NCBI GenBank assembly: GCA_033220425.1
Contig: CM065653.1
Coordinates: 3,100,001-3,164,000 of the forward strand
Source: Lepraria neglecta
Taxonomy: Eukaryota; Ascomycota; Lecanoromycetes; Lecanorales; Stereocaulaceae
Direction: 5' to 3'
DNA: 64,000 nt
The notes beneath the pieces were generated by a model that made no database searches, was not told where the DNA came from, and was given only the letters and a program-made list of their open reading frames with translations. A program made the translations under genes and the position numbers. Shown here piece after piece: positions 33,133-44,969 of this stretch (positions are counted from its first letter, which is position 1; every line of letters starts with the position of its first letter).

Positions 33133-34240
33133 TCAATGTTTATATATCCCTGGGGAGCCTTCCAACTCTTCACCGTGTGGCGGTAGAGGAAGCTTTTGTC
33201 TCTCCACCGCTGAGCCTTGCAATTCTTCATTGTATGGCGGTACATCAAACTTTTGTTTGTGTACCGCTGAGCCTTGCACCTCTTCCCTGAGCCGTTCTGA
33301 TCCTTCCATTTCACTGACCTCCCGCGACGTCCAGAGACCACGCCAACCTTGTTTCTGTGATACAGGGGCATCCCTCAGGCAAGAAGTAGCATGAGATTGT
33401 GCTTCCACTGTAGGCGCCATCGCTTTTCCCGTCCCTCTCTTTCCATAGCGATACCCCAGAAATGCGGCAAACGCAAGTATTATAATGCCAAGTGGTACAC
33501 CAAGACCGATGCCTATCTTAGCAGAAGAGCTTAGACCGGACGATTTTTGCGCAGGCGTAGGCGGAGGCGACGATGTAGGCGTGGGTGACAACGTTGTTGA
33601 TGGGACTGTAGAAGCAGAGGTTGCGGAGGATGAACTGCCAGCGATGTTATTCTGCGCCGCAGGGCCATCTGTTCCCGTTATAATTTCTGCGCCTTGTCGA
33701 ATCTTTGGGGGAAAGGTGCCTGTCATGCCACTCAGGGAAAACCGATCCGAGAAATTCATGACTGTGCCGCCGGGAGTGGAAGAATTCATCTGTAAGAAGC
33801 TGAGGGCCGACCCATTAGTCCTTGGCTGTTAGACAATGAGGTTGTTCTTACATACTATGCATTCTGTATAGACTCTCCTATATCCACCGATACGGTGTCT
33901 GATGCCGAGCTTCCAGCACCAAAGTACCCACCCTCGGTAATTAGAGATAATTCAGCCTGCGATAGAAATTTTCAGCGACAGCACCAACAAGGCTCAGCGA
34001 CACCTGCATAGCCGCTAGCTTGTCACGTACGTAGCTGCCCGCATCGTTCCCTCCTGCACAGAGACTTAAGTTGTATTGTCCAAACGAAGAGATTGCGGGA
34101 CCTGTTCCAGACTCTTTCCATGCAATGTACACCGCCGTATTACCAGTCTCTTGAGCACCAGCTGTAGGAAACGTGAACTGGACGTCGGCGAGAGTGTAAG
34201 GAGCCACTGCGGCCAGGAGGACGAGGAGGTTGAAGAGCAT
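33133..34240 (-). CDS. KNH/Kre9-like ectodomain, single-pass membrane protein, cluster member E
   Basis: Three exons (34240-34031, 33956-33856, 33799-33133) give 325 residues. A signal peptide (MLFNLLVLLAAVAPYTLA) precedes VQFTFPTAG, NTAVYIAWKESGTGP, YNLSLCAGG and, after splicing, AELSLITEGGYFGAG, IQNAYFLQMNSS and NFSDRFSLSGMTGTFPP. This is the Kre9/KNH-type domain of fungal Ser/Thr-rich GPI or membrane proteins linked to beta-1,6-glucan and wall assembly. Next come a Ser/Pro stalk, GLSSSAKIGIGLGVPLG, one membrane helix, and a tail with three related units (EEVQGSAVHKQK, EELQGSAVERQK, EELEGSPG). It is the only complete copy in the cluster and shows the ancestral layout. The last intron acceptor is placed at CTCAG to restore NAYFLQM. 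Confidence 0.82.
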
Positions 34241-34625
34241 GATTGGTGCTATTGCCGCGAGGATCGATCGATGAGCGTCAAGGATTGGAAACTTGTGTCA
34301 ACGCATTACACCCCTATTTAAAAGACATTACGATTAGTTTCTCGACGACAATGCCTTTATTGCCAGCAGAAGCATTTATTATGTGGATTGCCGCAAGGTA
34401 GTATCAGCTGTGGAGCAGGGCACTAGGGGACATCTTCCGCCCCAGTTAGCATTCACCTTAGCGGAGGCGCGGGTCGGGTAGCCCAATGAATTGCCGTACC
34501 CGGCGGGCTAATGGGGCTTAGAATCCAAAGCCCAAGAAAGCTTCGTGGCGACTTAACAATGCATCCGGCCATGGTATTTTTACATCGCCGCGCCATGGCC
34601 TCCAACCGAGAGCAAATGAAGCTTC
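34241..34625. other. Upstream region of member E
   Basis: No gene. Bases 34270-34310 (gtcaaggattg...tgtcaacgcatta) match the flank of member D at 32768-32810, a trace of tandem duplication. Confidence 0.45.
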
Positions 34626-34904
34626 TCACCCGTTTATGGCGTTTGGAGTCAGGAGCTGGAAGTAAGATGTAGAACTGTAAAGCCCCGGCCAGGTCTCTGA
34701 ATGGAGTTTCGCTGTCACCAACATCTTTTGAATGACCACTCCACCATAAAAATGTTCGACAAATACTAATGGCCGGTCTTGAAAATTACGCCTTTCTCGG
34801 CGTAACGATAGCAGTAGGCTGTCTGCTATCGAAGTCAGATCCGGCCTCAATGCATTCTCGCTCGCGGACAAAGCTGCGGAACCATAGTCTCGTTGTCCAA
34901 CCAA
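34626..34904 (-). pseudogene. Serine-esterase (alpha/beta hydrolase) fragment
   Basis: The minus strand holds RPLVFVEHFYGGVVIQKML, the nucleophile-elbow segment of the fungal DUF676/LipA-type domain often fused to NACHT or ankyrin proteins (family (F/V)xxHSxGG(L/V)V). The nucleophile position Ser is Phe here (HFYGG), so the fragment would be catalytically dead. No start context or neighbouring domain was found, so it is a relic. Confidence 0.5.
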
Positions 34905-35944
34905 TGTATCTTTCCCACATTTTTCTTTCCATCTGGTGAAGGGATGTACTTTTGTCAGGTGTAGTATGGGTGGGCGCCTATGCCATGTATAGCGACCATG
35001 CTATCATATCGGACCAAGCGTTAGCGTATTTGTGGTGACATCTGCTTTGGAGAACATGATCTCACTCAGCACAAAGGCTGTCGTCTGATCGCTCGGCTGC
35101 GTCTTTTGGCCATAGGACTCGAAGACCAGGCTGGTCTGGAGCCCGCCGTGCCGTGGGTTGCCAGAGGCTACCCAACTTGTATAGCCAGTCCATTGCGAGG
35201 CTTTATTGAATCGACCAAGGCTAGGTCAATAAAGATTGTATTGATATAGCTAGATGACTGATTGATGCGCAACAGGCTTCGTTATCTCGAGTCACCTCGC
35301 ACAAGGCTGAAGGGGCAGATTGGGAGGAACAGCGAGAGAGACCCAACTCCGAGTCCGATAAGAGACCGGTTTCCAAAGCGACGCAAGGTGCCAGTAGTGG
35401 TCGGCCAAATGACCTCATTGTCAGCGAAGCCAACTCTACCACCATGCGAAGAGGTATAGGTTCAGGACACGGCGGCCGGCCCCCTGCTAGACTCTTGGCG
35501 GCTTTAAGCCATTGATATCGATGGAAATCTCGCTTGAGTGCCTCAAAATGGGTTAACAGCACGACGGAAATCAGCAAGGGGCAGCCTTGTCCAGACCCTG
35601 TAGTTGAACCCTGAATCGAGTCGGTTTCGTACTAGACTTGAAGAGATAATCTCCTTGTGAATTCAATGATGAATAGGCTAGAGTCAATGAAAGAACCTTC
35701 CGCCCTATCTGACTCTTTGATGCTCGTCAGCCCAGAAGAGATTGGATCAGTTTTCTTCTACGTCAGAGTTCTTCGAAAAGAATATTATCCGAAGAGAGGT
35801 TCCTTCGAAGTAGTATGCAGCCTATATTGGGTAATTCAAGCGGCCCAGCCGTTTGATTCCCGAAACATCAGGCAGAAGCCGTTTATCGAAATGTTGAAAT
35901 CTATTTTCATCAAAAATCCTTTAGACGCTGACGATTCAAGGCGT
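34905..35944. other. Spacer with unrecognised frames
   Basis: About 1 kb with frames at 35221-35577 (minus) and 35657-35950 (plus) that match nothing I know and have no clear start context. I see no repeat or RNA. Confidence 0.35.
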
Positions 35945-36956
35945 CTATGACGGAAGTTCCGCCTTCCACACTCCTGAAGACCCCTTCAACTCTGTCGTGA
36001 AGGTTGGTACGTGCTCGCCGTGCACCTCCGGCACCGCTCCAACAACACCGCCACGATCGCCCCACCCGCGGTTACGAGGTTCACTCGCACTTTGCGGACT
36101 CACGCCTTGCGAACTCGTACCCTGCGAAACCGTACCCTGCGGACTCACCCCTTGCGGTCTCAAACCCTGCGAACTATCCAATGTCCTTTCGTCCCAGCTC
36201 CCAATTGTTGTTGCTTTGTTTTCTTCATCGCTACTAGGGTAGTAGGCGCCGCCTCTGATGTTGGCACGATGTCCAAGCCGAGACTCTCTCTTGTATTTCC
36301 TGTGGCGATAGATAAGGAATCCGGCAACAGCACAGGCCACGGCTGCACCTAGAGGGACACCTAATCCGATGCCTATCTTAGAAGAGGAACTTAGAGCCGA
36401 TGACACAGCTGCAGAGTTGGCAGGACTTTTGGTAGCGGCTGCTGCCGCGGGACTCGCCGAAGAGGAGGTGGCTGAGGTGCTACTCGAGCCGCTAGTCGTT
36501 GGGGAACTTGTCGTAGCAGAGGTCGCCGTGGTGGCATCGGTCCTACCTGCAGTTGCTGCTATGGAATCTGCGCTGATGGTAGCAGCGCTTGCTACAGAGT
36601 TGGCATATACTGTCGCCGAACTTGCATCCGCAAGGGCTTGTGCTACAGAAGATGTCAGGCCACAACTTGGATCAGATTTGAGTACGCTTTTGGTACATAC
36701 ATGTTGCACTTGGAACGGTATTCTGTGTCGCAACGCTCGCATCTGAATTAGCAGCTACTGTAACAGTCGTCAGCACCTGCGTTCGAAAGAAACGATTGTG
36801 ATTATTTCACTAGCCTGTCGCACTCGACGCTATTGCGAGACCGCTATTTTCATCGATGGTCGCAATCGCGGGAATTGATGGTATTGGGGGTATGTTTATC
36901 TGCCCACTGGCAAGATCAAGGATCAGTAGCCACGAGGCAATTTGCAGGAGCAACAT
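35945..36956 (-). CDS. Ser/Thr/Ala-rich single-pass membrane protein, cluster member F
   Basis: ATG at 36956 starts a clear signal peptide (MLLLQIASWLLILDLASG) and a short exon to about 36815. One or two small introns follow whose exact sites I could not settle (a piece reading AANSDASVATQNTVPSAT lies near 36690-36760). The main exon (about 36665-35945) has a long Ser/Thr/Ala ectodomain, ALSSSSKIGIGLGVPLG, one membrane helix (VACAVAGFLIYRHRK) and a tail of about 115 residues. The tail has six 5-residue repeats (QGVSP/QGTVS/QGTSS type) and ends ELKGSSGVWKAELPS, a distant version of the ELEGS/HELP tail motif. It is at the upstream edge of the cluster. Function unknown; wall-sensor-like layout. 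Confidence 0.65.
36084..36173 (-). repeat. 15-bp coding tandem repeat x 6 in member F
   Basis: Six 15-base units (type ctcacgccttgcgaa) at 36084-36173 encode the Gln/Gly/Ser pentapeptides of the tail. Confidence 0.85.
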
Positions 36957-37701
36957 TTGGACGTCTTAAGGGTAATGCCAAAGCTGTAAATTTATGGATC
37001 GATCAATAAGGAAATATGTAAAAGGAAGATAATGTGGGAAGGGGAAAGTGAACATTGTTAAGACAGTTTTAGCACAGCAGGCTGGATCTGCATGCATTGT
37101 ATTCGATTGACTCGCCGAACACCTCCATCCGTCAATGGAAGGGTGACGTCGTCAAAGATTGGAAAGATAGCGTTCCCACAATTTATTCGCAGATAGATAT
37201 AAATGATTGGGTGAAAGAGAGCATCTTATGCGCGTCGGCTCTAAATATGCTTGAACTAAACGTCTTCGGGACCGAGATCAAAAACGGCGTTTGTGACCCT
37301 TAAGTTTCATAATTTTTCAAGTCCGTTCCATCTCGGATTTTTTCTGACCGGTATGCAGGAGCACTATAGAAGATGAAACGCGAGTGAGAGTCTCCTCTAG
37401 AATTATACCTATTCCACGCGGAGACATCTCTCACGAGCGTCAAACTTGTGGAAAGGCACATCTAGCTTTAGATTGAGAACAAAAACCTGACAGCCGTGAT
37501 CGCCATCGGCTGGAATCAAGTGCAGGCACTGCCCACTGCTCTATGCAAAGATGATGAATAGTGGTAAAAGGTTGTGGCCAGTGGGCTTCATTTACGCTCC
37601 CAGGCTACCTCGGTACTCGGGATATCCCGCAACTAGTGCAGCAATGATCTACACGAAGCCTTGGCAATCCACAAAGTGGGTCAACTTTCCAGACGCTGCA
37701 C
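36957..37701. other. Divergent promoter region
   Basis: 745 bases between member F (minus) and the dynactin gene (plus). No coding signal or repeat recognised. Confidence 0.4.
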
Positions 37702-38418
37702 ATGACCGCTCCCATTCTCGAGATGAGTAATCTCTCGAACAAAACTGCTCTTGAGACGCTGGACGCTCTTGAGAGCCGCATCCAGCGGGTTGGGTGGTAT
37801 CTGAGCGGGAGTGATGAGGTGGAGGAGTTTCTACAGCAGGTAGCCGCGCAAGGAAGGGATCAAACAGTGCAAGCCCGTTTGGCAAGACTGGAGAACAAAC
37901 TGGGCCAGCTATCCTCAAAATCCCAGGCCGTTCGTGACCTGCTCAAGCTTCGTCAGTCTGCTTTCCTCTAAGCTGATTTCCTCTGCTGATAGGAATGCAC
38001 AGATACAAGACACCCTGATCTCTTCCAGCCCACCACCTCCGATGTCCCAACTACACTGTCAACATCAGAACTACTGGCAATCATCAGCTCCTGCGCTACT
38101 TCGTACCCTACCACGGCATCCCGTCTCAATGCGATCAAAGACCTTCCAATTCCTTCTACAGAGTCATCCACCTCATTGATTGCACTACATCCTAGAATAG
38201 CCAATGTGGAATTGCTACAAGAATTACAGGCACGTGAGATGGCAGAGCTGAGGACAAGAACTGCGTCGGCTATTCAGAGGTGGTATGAGCTGGGTGTCCT
38301 GGGCGAGAGCGAATGCTGGACAGAATGGGAAGCGAGAGTGGTCAATGTCGAGAAGAAAGTCAGGCAGGAGGAAATACATCAAGCTCAAGAGGCCAAGGAA
38401 AGCCAAACATATCAATGA
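37702..38418 (+). CDS. ro-10: Dynactin p24 subunit / nuclear distribution protein RO10
   Basis: RO10 is the fungal p24 (DCTN3-like) shoulder subunit of dynactin, the dynein activator needed for nuclear spacing in hyphae. Two exons, 37702-37951 and 38003-38418, join across a 51-nt intron (GTCAGT..GCACAG, phase 1) to 221 residues. The N-terminal coiled-coil heptads read TALETLDALESRIQRVGWYL and RLARLENKLGQL; the splice restores KLHTRHPDLF. The middle has DLPIPST and LIALHPR, and the C-terminal helix AELRTRTASAIQRWYELGVL followed by CWTEWEARVVNVEKKVRQEE is the most typical part of the family. No catalytic residues are expected. Length fits. Confidence 0.82.
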
Positions 38419-39871
38419 TGATGGAGACTGAGAGCTAGGACGCCAACGTGGGACGCATCTTGAGCTAAACCAATCCTCGAACAGCCCCTGACCGCAGTGG
38501 CACTCCCACCACCTGTTTTTGAACGGCACCTACAGCTTCGGCAATGCTTGCTCGCACCCGATACTTCCGCCTAAGACTCAAGCCCACTGCTTTATTAAGT
38601 GGCTACAGCATTGGCATCTGTTTAGTCAGAAAATCGAAGTTGAATATGAGGATACCGGCCCGACGTGCGGATATATCTTGTTCAGGGTCTTACACCTTGC
38701 CATGCGTTGCTTGCCTTACGTACCTATTCTTAGATGTAAGGTAGAAAGAGATGAGTCTCGACCATTCCTTCATGTAGATGAGGACAATGGAATCATCAGA
38801 AGAGCAGTGAACCTTCTCGATCTCCACTGCTTTTGGAACGATATTAATCGTGTCTTGAGAGAAAGACAAAGACGGCGACAACGTGTCAGTGGGGGCGCTT
38901 GCAAGGGCCTTCCACTCTTGAATAGAACTGGATTCGCGCACCTTAGAATGATCTATCCGTGGACCGTATAATATACTATCCGTGATAATAATGATCTATG
39001 CGCAGTGTCGCACCGACAAAATTTCCCTTGTGCGTGACCTTCAAACGGCCTAACGCTTTAGTGCGCCTAAGGCGGTCTGGAACTCGTACCTGGAAATAGG
39101 GCGGTCGTAGCCTGAAGATAATTGAAGTGAGGACCACCAATTTCCCCACTGTTAAACGCCAAGGGCTGCAACGTCTTTGTCCTCGCGGTGAAGAATAATA
39201 AACAATCATCACCTATGCATGAGAGCCAAAACGCCTGACTACAGCACCCTCTGCACGCCATATATTCAACTGCAGGTGATTTGGCCGACTTCATTGGCAA
39301 GTGGGCGAAGGATCGATGAGTTAATTTTAGAGGCGCCTGCTGCTACGCCCGAAACTACAATCGACCTCCTTCCTTCTGTCGCAAGTCCAACAACCACCAA
39401 CAACCCACCTCCAACCATCGCACTTCACTTCACTCATACGCTCTTTCGCTGATTTTCCACTACTTTTTATCTTCATCAACAAACAGTCGGCCATATTTTT
39501 ACGCACTTCTTTGGCCAGTGCGAGAGATTAATCTACCTACCCCCTTCACCAAGTGTCACTACGCTGCAGGCTGGCTACATCGAGAACCCGAACAAAGGCC
39601 AACAGCACTCCTTTCATCACCCGACAGCCGGATTCCGAACGCGACATAACCTAGGACATTTGTGCAACTTCAACATCTCATAGCATCGTGAAAAGGAGTC
39701 ATCATTGTGGACAAGGCAGAAGCTTGACGATCGCGTTGGGGTCTCTATGCCATCATCCTACGGCAGCCTTGAATCGCCGTCGTTTCGCAAGATGAATGGC
39801 AATTTGGAAGCCAACGCCGGCCGGCGAGGTGGCATACGTGGATTCAGCATCGGTATGGATGAGCGTCGATG
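38419..39871. other. Intergenic, probably includes the long 5' leader of Sho1
   Basis: 1.45 kb. A frame at 38519-38971 has no family resemblance. The CT/CA-rich stretch at 39350-39700 looks like a fungal core promoter and 5' UTR. Confidence 0.4.
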
Positions 39872-41013
39872 ATGGAGGTAGCACATACTGAAGGATTTAC
39901 AGGGCACATTGTTGGTGATCCATTCGCACTCGCGACAGTCTCTATTGCATACGTACGTCTCCGCTCCCGGTCTGCATCGAAGAATTCGAGCATAAAAAGG
40001 CTAACAGTCGATATCTACAGCTTGCGTGGCTCATAACTTTCGTCGCCTCCCTCATAGCAGCTCTCAGAGGTGCATTCCCAAATTTCGCGTGGTGGGTGAT
40101 AGCATACATGTTCTGTGTCGTGGTGGGCGTCTTCATAGTAGTGGGCTCAGGCTCTACACAAACATACCATGTTGCCGTAAGCAGGGTCCATGATTTGTTG
40201 CTGGCAATAAGCTGACCTTGACAGATTGTTGGATTCTTGGCCGTGGGACTAGTCTACATGCCATCTATTATCAACGTATTAGTATACTCTTCAGATGGTG
40301 CCAAGGAGGCTTCTGCAGCCGGCTTCATTTTACTCTCAATGGTCATGGTAAGCCCTCCTCGCTCGCATACTCTACAACTTTCGTGCTAATGCTAGCCCAG
40401 ATCGTATGGATATTCTACTTCGGCTCCACACCCCGAGCTACACACCGAAGCTACATCGATTCTTTTGCCCTCCACAAAGAACAGCGTGCCTCGACGCGCA
40501 ACAGCAGACCCATGAGCCCACACTTTGACAACGGGCCAGAAACAACCCACACCGGCAACCACGCCCCACAGATGTATACCTCTGCTCAACTCAATGGCTT
40601 TGAGACTTCCTCGCCTGTATCAGGCTACCCAGGAGGTCAGGCAGGACAGCAAGCACAACCACGCTTTGGACAAGGTGGCAGATCCGATTCACCAGCAGGC
40701 CAAACACCAACCACAGCAGCACCAATGGGCGGCATGGGCGAGCAGCATGATCCGAGAAACGATGTCACGTCACCTACAGAATATCCATACCGCGCGAGGG
40801 CAATATACTCTTACGAAGCAAACCCAGATGACGCAAACGAGATAAGCTTTTCGAAGCACGAGATATTAGAGGTCTCAGATGTGAGCGGACGATGGTGGCA
40901 GGCAAAGAAAGAGACAGGCGAGACAGGTAAGCCTCATTATATGGCCTCTTTACGCAAATGCTAACGACTTGCTATTAGGTATCGCACCGTCAAATTACTT
41001 GATCTTGCTATGA
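39872..41013 (+). CDS. sho1: High-osmolarity sensor Sho1
   Basis: Sho1 is the plasma-membrane adaptor of one branch of the HOG pathway; its SH3 domain binds the MAPKK Pbs2. Five exons (39872-39952, 40021-40176, 40225-40347, 40401-40926, 40979-41013) give 306 residues. Four membrane helices are visible at about residues 18-42 ([19 protein letters not shown]), 48-70 ([19 protein letters not shown]), 80-99 ([15 protein letters not shown]) and 110-130 ([17 protein letters not shown]). A Gln/Gly/Pro-rich linker follows, then the C-terminal SH3 domain (about 247-304): [28 protein letters not shown], and after the last splice [11 protein letters not shown]. The ALYDY, WW and PxxY positions are all kept, so the domain should bind ligand. 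The start is the ATG that directly precedes the family motif [10 protein letters not shown]. Confidence 0.93.
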
Positions 41014-41860
41014 TGCGGATATACCCCACTCGTGTACATGATTCCCACGGCTTTTTGTTCCACCATTCTTGCTGGCGGCAGCGTCTTCCGGATATTTTGA
41101 GAACGAGTTTGTTTCATGCCCGACATACCATGCCGATTTCGAGCTATCGTTGGTCGAAAACACAACAATTTTCTCATACTACCAATGATTCGGATGGGCG
41201 AGCAGTCTCGGGATCTGGTGAGAAGTTCGTCTTGAAATAATAGCGAGCGGAGTTTGAGGGAGTTCGAAGTTAATTCGGATACGCCTGCTTGGCATGTACA
41301 GAAAGTTTCAAAGCGAATAAAATACCTTCTTCAGCCCCCGACTCGGGTTCTATGCAGGTGCAAGCGGACCTCGTGCCATTCACTACTAACGTTTTCTCGA
41401 TATCGACGAATGCCCTTGACAGGGAGCTATCGCCTGTTTGGTATATACTGACTCAGGTATTCAATATATGAAGCCTTTTCACCTACACCACAAAATTAAC
41501 TCAACAGACGGTCTTGGGCCTTCACTAAACCTTCACTGTCAAGGAAAAAAGGCCCACCAGTGCTGAGCCTTTTTGAGTCACTTTGAGATCCCATGAGAAT
41601 TGCACAATACGAAGTTGAACACCACGGATTCTTTTGTTCTTTTCCAGAAGCTGAATGGTTCTGCTACATTCTAGTCGACGCGGTTGAATGGCTCTCCTCC
41701 ATCTGGGTCAACACTTGGTGTCAGCCTGCATACCCTTTCCTTTACGTCTTCTGCATACGGCCCTTAGCCTCCACATCACTGCCATGCATTTAATGAATTA
41801 GAAATTTTCCGGACTTCTCCGCCTATTCGAGGATTACCAACCTGTCTGTCGACAGCAATC
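41014..41860. other. Intergenic spacer
   Basis: About 850 bases with the Sho1 3' UTR; a frame at 41593-41793 has no resemblance to a known family. Confidence 0.4.
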
Positions 41861-44428
41861 ACGAAAACAATAACTTGCATATTCTATGCACGAGGTTTTT
41901 GCAAACGCGGCCCGAATTGCAATTATAGCCATGATCTTCCAACCTCCACTCAAGGGCCAGGACCAGCCACTCTCCTACCGTTACAACGTGTCGGCCAGCC
42001 TGTGCCAACATCTCCACTGCAGTGCCACGAGGTACCTTACATTTATTACGCTGTAGGATCCTGTAAGAAAGGCGCAGACTGCCCTTTCTTACATGATGCC
42101 AACCCTGCGTCAACTTCAAGTCTTTTTCCTGGAGATTCCTATGGAAGCATTCACCCTCTTCCCCACCGCCCCGTACCTGGTGTGAGTCCGAACTCGCAGG
42201 AGTGTACAAAAGTACCTAAAACCATATCACAACACCCAGATTCACGAAACCTCAAAGGTTCAATTGTCGAATTTGGTCCCGGGCTTGAGGTCGCAAATGT
42301 GGAGTTCTCGTCCGACTATTCTGGTGTCCAAATCTCATGCATGCAATCGGATTGCAACGTTGAGCAACTCCAAAGCTATCTGGCCATCTTGGGAGAGATT
42401 GTTCCTTCGTCATGCATACGTATCATGAAAAGGATCAGCACGCTCCCAGTCAATGCCCACGTCAAAGTCAAGGATCCGGAATTTCCGAAAAGACTGAAAG
42501 CCAGAGTCGACTCCGGTCTTGAGCGACAATTTGTTCCTGAACTCGATGTCCGCCTACAAGAGTTCACGAATAAAGGGGAGTCGATATCGACACAATTGCA
42601 GATGGGTTGGGTTAGCTGCTCCTAGTACAAGCCATCCCGCCATACATCGCTATTTTACGAAGACAAAGGCAAAGCCAAAGGCGTCGTAAACTTAATCAGG
42701 GGCAGGGATTTCATGATACGCGGATGTTTAGTCAGTGCTGCGCTCGAGGTCCCCTTACACCAATTATGGAGCCGGGACGTCAAGGATCGTGATCGTGAAG
42801 ATTAGTAACCTAGATGTAGAACCTCTAGACGCGACGCTCGAGCAACATCTTCTCGGACTTTTTAAGCCAGATATCATAGTGCTGGGACAGGCGTCATACT
42901 CTGCTGACAAAGTCAAGGTCATACTGAAAACTATTGGACCATTAGAATCTTGGCAATATGATACCAGGAGCAGTGCAACCCAGATAAAAGCCACAGCACA
43001 ATTTCGGTCAGCTGAGGATGCTCGAAGAGCAATCAGCAAGTTTAATGAAGCCAAATTACTCATTTTGGGCAACTCGAAAATCTTCTTGAGCCCTCTTGCG
43101 TCGGTAGTTTTTCACGTCCCATTTGTCATTTACGATGCCATTCAAGAAGACCTAGATATCCTTCAGCATCTGCAACAGAAGACTCGCAACGTCTACATGG
43201 AGGTCTTCCCACCCGGGACACCAACACAGATAGCACAAAACCTCATGTCTCTGCGGATCCGTGGAGAAAATACTACTGCTGTGGCCGAAGCAAAAGGGAC
43301 CTTGGAAAAGATCTTAGCCGGAGACGCGGCAATGGATGGGGATATCAAGATATGGGACGTTCTCTTCACCAACACCCGAAGGAGATTTCTTCCTCAAGCA
43401 ATTAGCTTTACCCTGGAATGCGTACGTCCATCGAGATATGAAGAAGCACCAACTTTGCCTCTACGGCTCTGAACGACGCAAGAGAATAATGCTCAATAGT
43501 CTGCTCTATAAGATGGACAAGCTGAGGGAAGATGCCCCTAAATTGGCACTTCGCACGCTGAAAGCAGCGCAGGAACCGTTCAGGCGCGTCTCAGAAGCCT
43601 TTTGGACCGGAGAAAGTCAGACTTAACTTTTCCAGACACTCACTTCCGCAAATTGCCATCATCAAGATGAATGACCGGGAAATTGCAGAACGACTAGTCC
43701 AGGTGGAAATCCCCGCTGAATTTATAACCAATTTCAGCCTCAGCAACGGGGATACCAAAAGTACCGACAGCGCAGTCTGCTGGACCAAAGCCGATGATCC
43801 ATATCGGACCTGCGGCCATGTCTACAGCAAGGCCTGTTTCGCAGCACAATGCTTCTCAGCCGGCAGCAATGGCTCGCTTCCCCTCCGGTGTCTCGGAGCC
43901 TCAGTATCTTGCGCCCACATCTTCATGCTCAAGGAGATCGAATCCGCCCTTCCATCATCCGCCTTCGACAAAGTTCTCCAATCCTCCTTCACGACATACA
44001 TCCAAACCCACCCCTCCAATCTCCAATACTGCCCCACCCCCGACCGCCCCTCCATCTACCGCCCCACCACAACCGGCACACTCTTCGCCTGCACCACCTG
44101 CCTCACCCCCATCTGCACAACCTGCCACGTCTCAGCCCACGAAGGCATGACGTGCACGGCCTACCAGACCGCTATCAAACAAGATATCGAAGCCCTCAAC
44201 GAGTGGAAAAAAGAACACAATGTCAAAGACTGCCCGAAGTGCAAAGTCTCCATCGAAAAGAGGGATGGATGCAATCATACTGAGTGTGTCAACTGCCACA
44301 CTCACCTATGCTGGTTTTGCATGGAAAGTTTTGTGGAGCTGGAGGATTGTTATAGGCATATGCAACGGGTACATGGGGGCGAATATGATGAGGGGGAGGA
44401 GACAGAGACGGATGATGAGGATGAGTAG
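41861..44428 (+). pseudogene. Decayed CCCH zinc-finger plus RBR (RING-IBR-RING) E3 ubiquitin ligase gene
   Basis: The family layout is two CCCH fingers, an RRM/KH-like middle and a C-terminal RBR ligase. All parts are visible but in three frames. CCCH 1: CIFYARGFCKRGPNCNYSHD; CCCH 2: CHEVPYIYYAVGSCKKGADC (41870-42100). At 42623-42625 a TAG replaces the Trp of the family motif CSWY. The frame changes near 42745, 43400 and 43630. The RBR part (43667-44428) has an eroded RING1: SAVCW and CGHVYSKAC carry Ser at two zinc-ligand cysteines. The IBR and RING2 look sound (CPKCKVSIEKRDGCNHTECV, CHTHLCWFC) and an acidic C-terminus follows. With one stop, about three frame changes and lost ligands it cannot make a full ligase. 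The last frame alone could give an IBR-RING2 peptide. Confidence 0.75.
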
Positions 44429-44969
44429 GAGGTAGAGTGGCAGGAAGGGGAGGAAATTCTTGGTGATGATGGGCATGTTGTTGGTCGTCATTTTTGGGTT
44501 GGTGGGAGAGGGGTTGATGGAGAAGAGGAACCACTGCCACGTATGAATTGAATGGCCCTTTTGATTGATGGACGCGATGGTACTGATTTTGGTGTTTTAG
44601 AATATTTGCTGGATCGCGGTTTCTGATGGGGATTTTTGAAGGTGGGGTGTTGGATGTGAGTGTCAGAACAACGGGACTCGGTGTGGTTTTTATGAGGGGG
44701 TAAGAGACGCCAAGTGCGTTGACAGAAATTGGGGGCAATAGTATGGATGGGTCTTTGTCAGTTGTCTAGGTAGGCAAAGATAAGAATCTTGTTCTCCTCA
44801 TCATGGCAAATGTGATGTTCGTGAGTGAGTGATCGACTACGAGAAGGGTCGGATCTCCGGATGGTAGAAGGGGTTGTATGTCATAATGCCTAGATTGTCC
44901 CTGATAATATGCATATATCCAATTCCCCTGTGTATTTTCGTAAAATGTCGCTATATGCAATACCCATCA
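44429..44969. other. Intergenic between convergent genes
   Basis: 541 bases; no coding or repeat signal recognised beyond Gly/Val-like purine-rich sequence that continues from the RBR relic. Confidence 0.4.

Noticed and set aside
35221-35577. 118-codon minus-strand frame
   Set aside because: Nothing recognisable and no splice or start context; kept only as spacer content.
38519-38971. 150-codon frame between RO10 and Sho1
   Set aside because: No family motif, unlikely start context and composition unlike the neighbouring genes.
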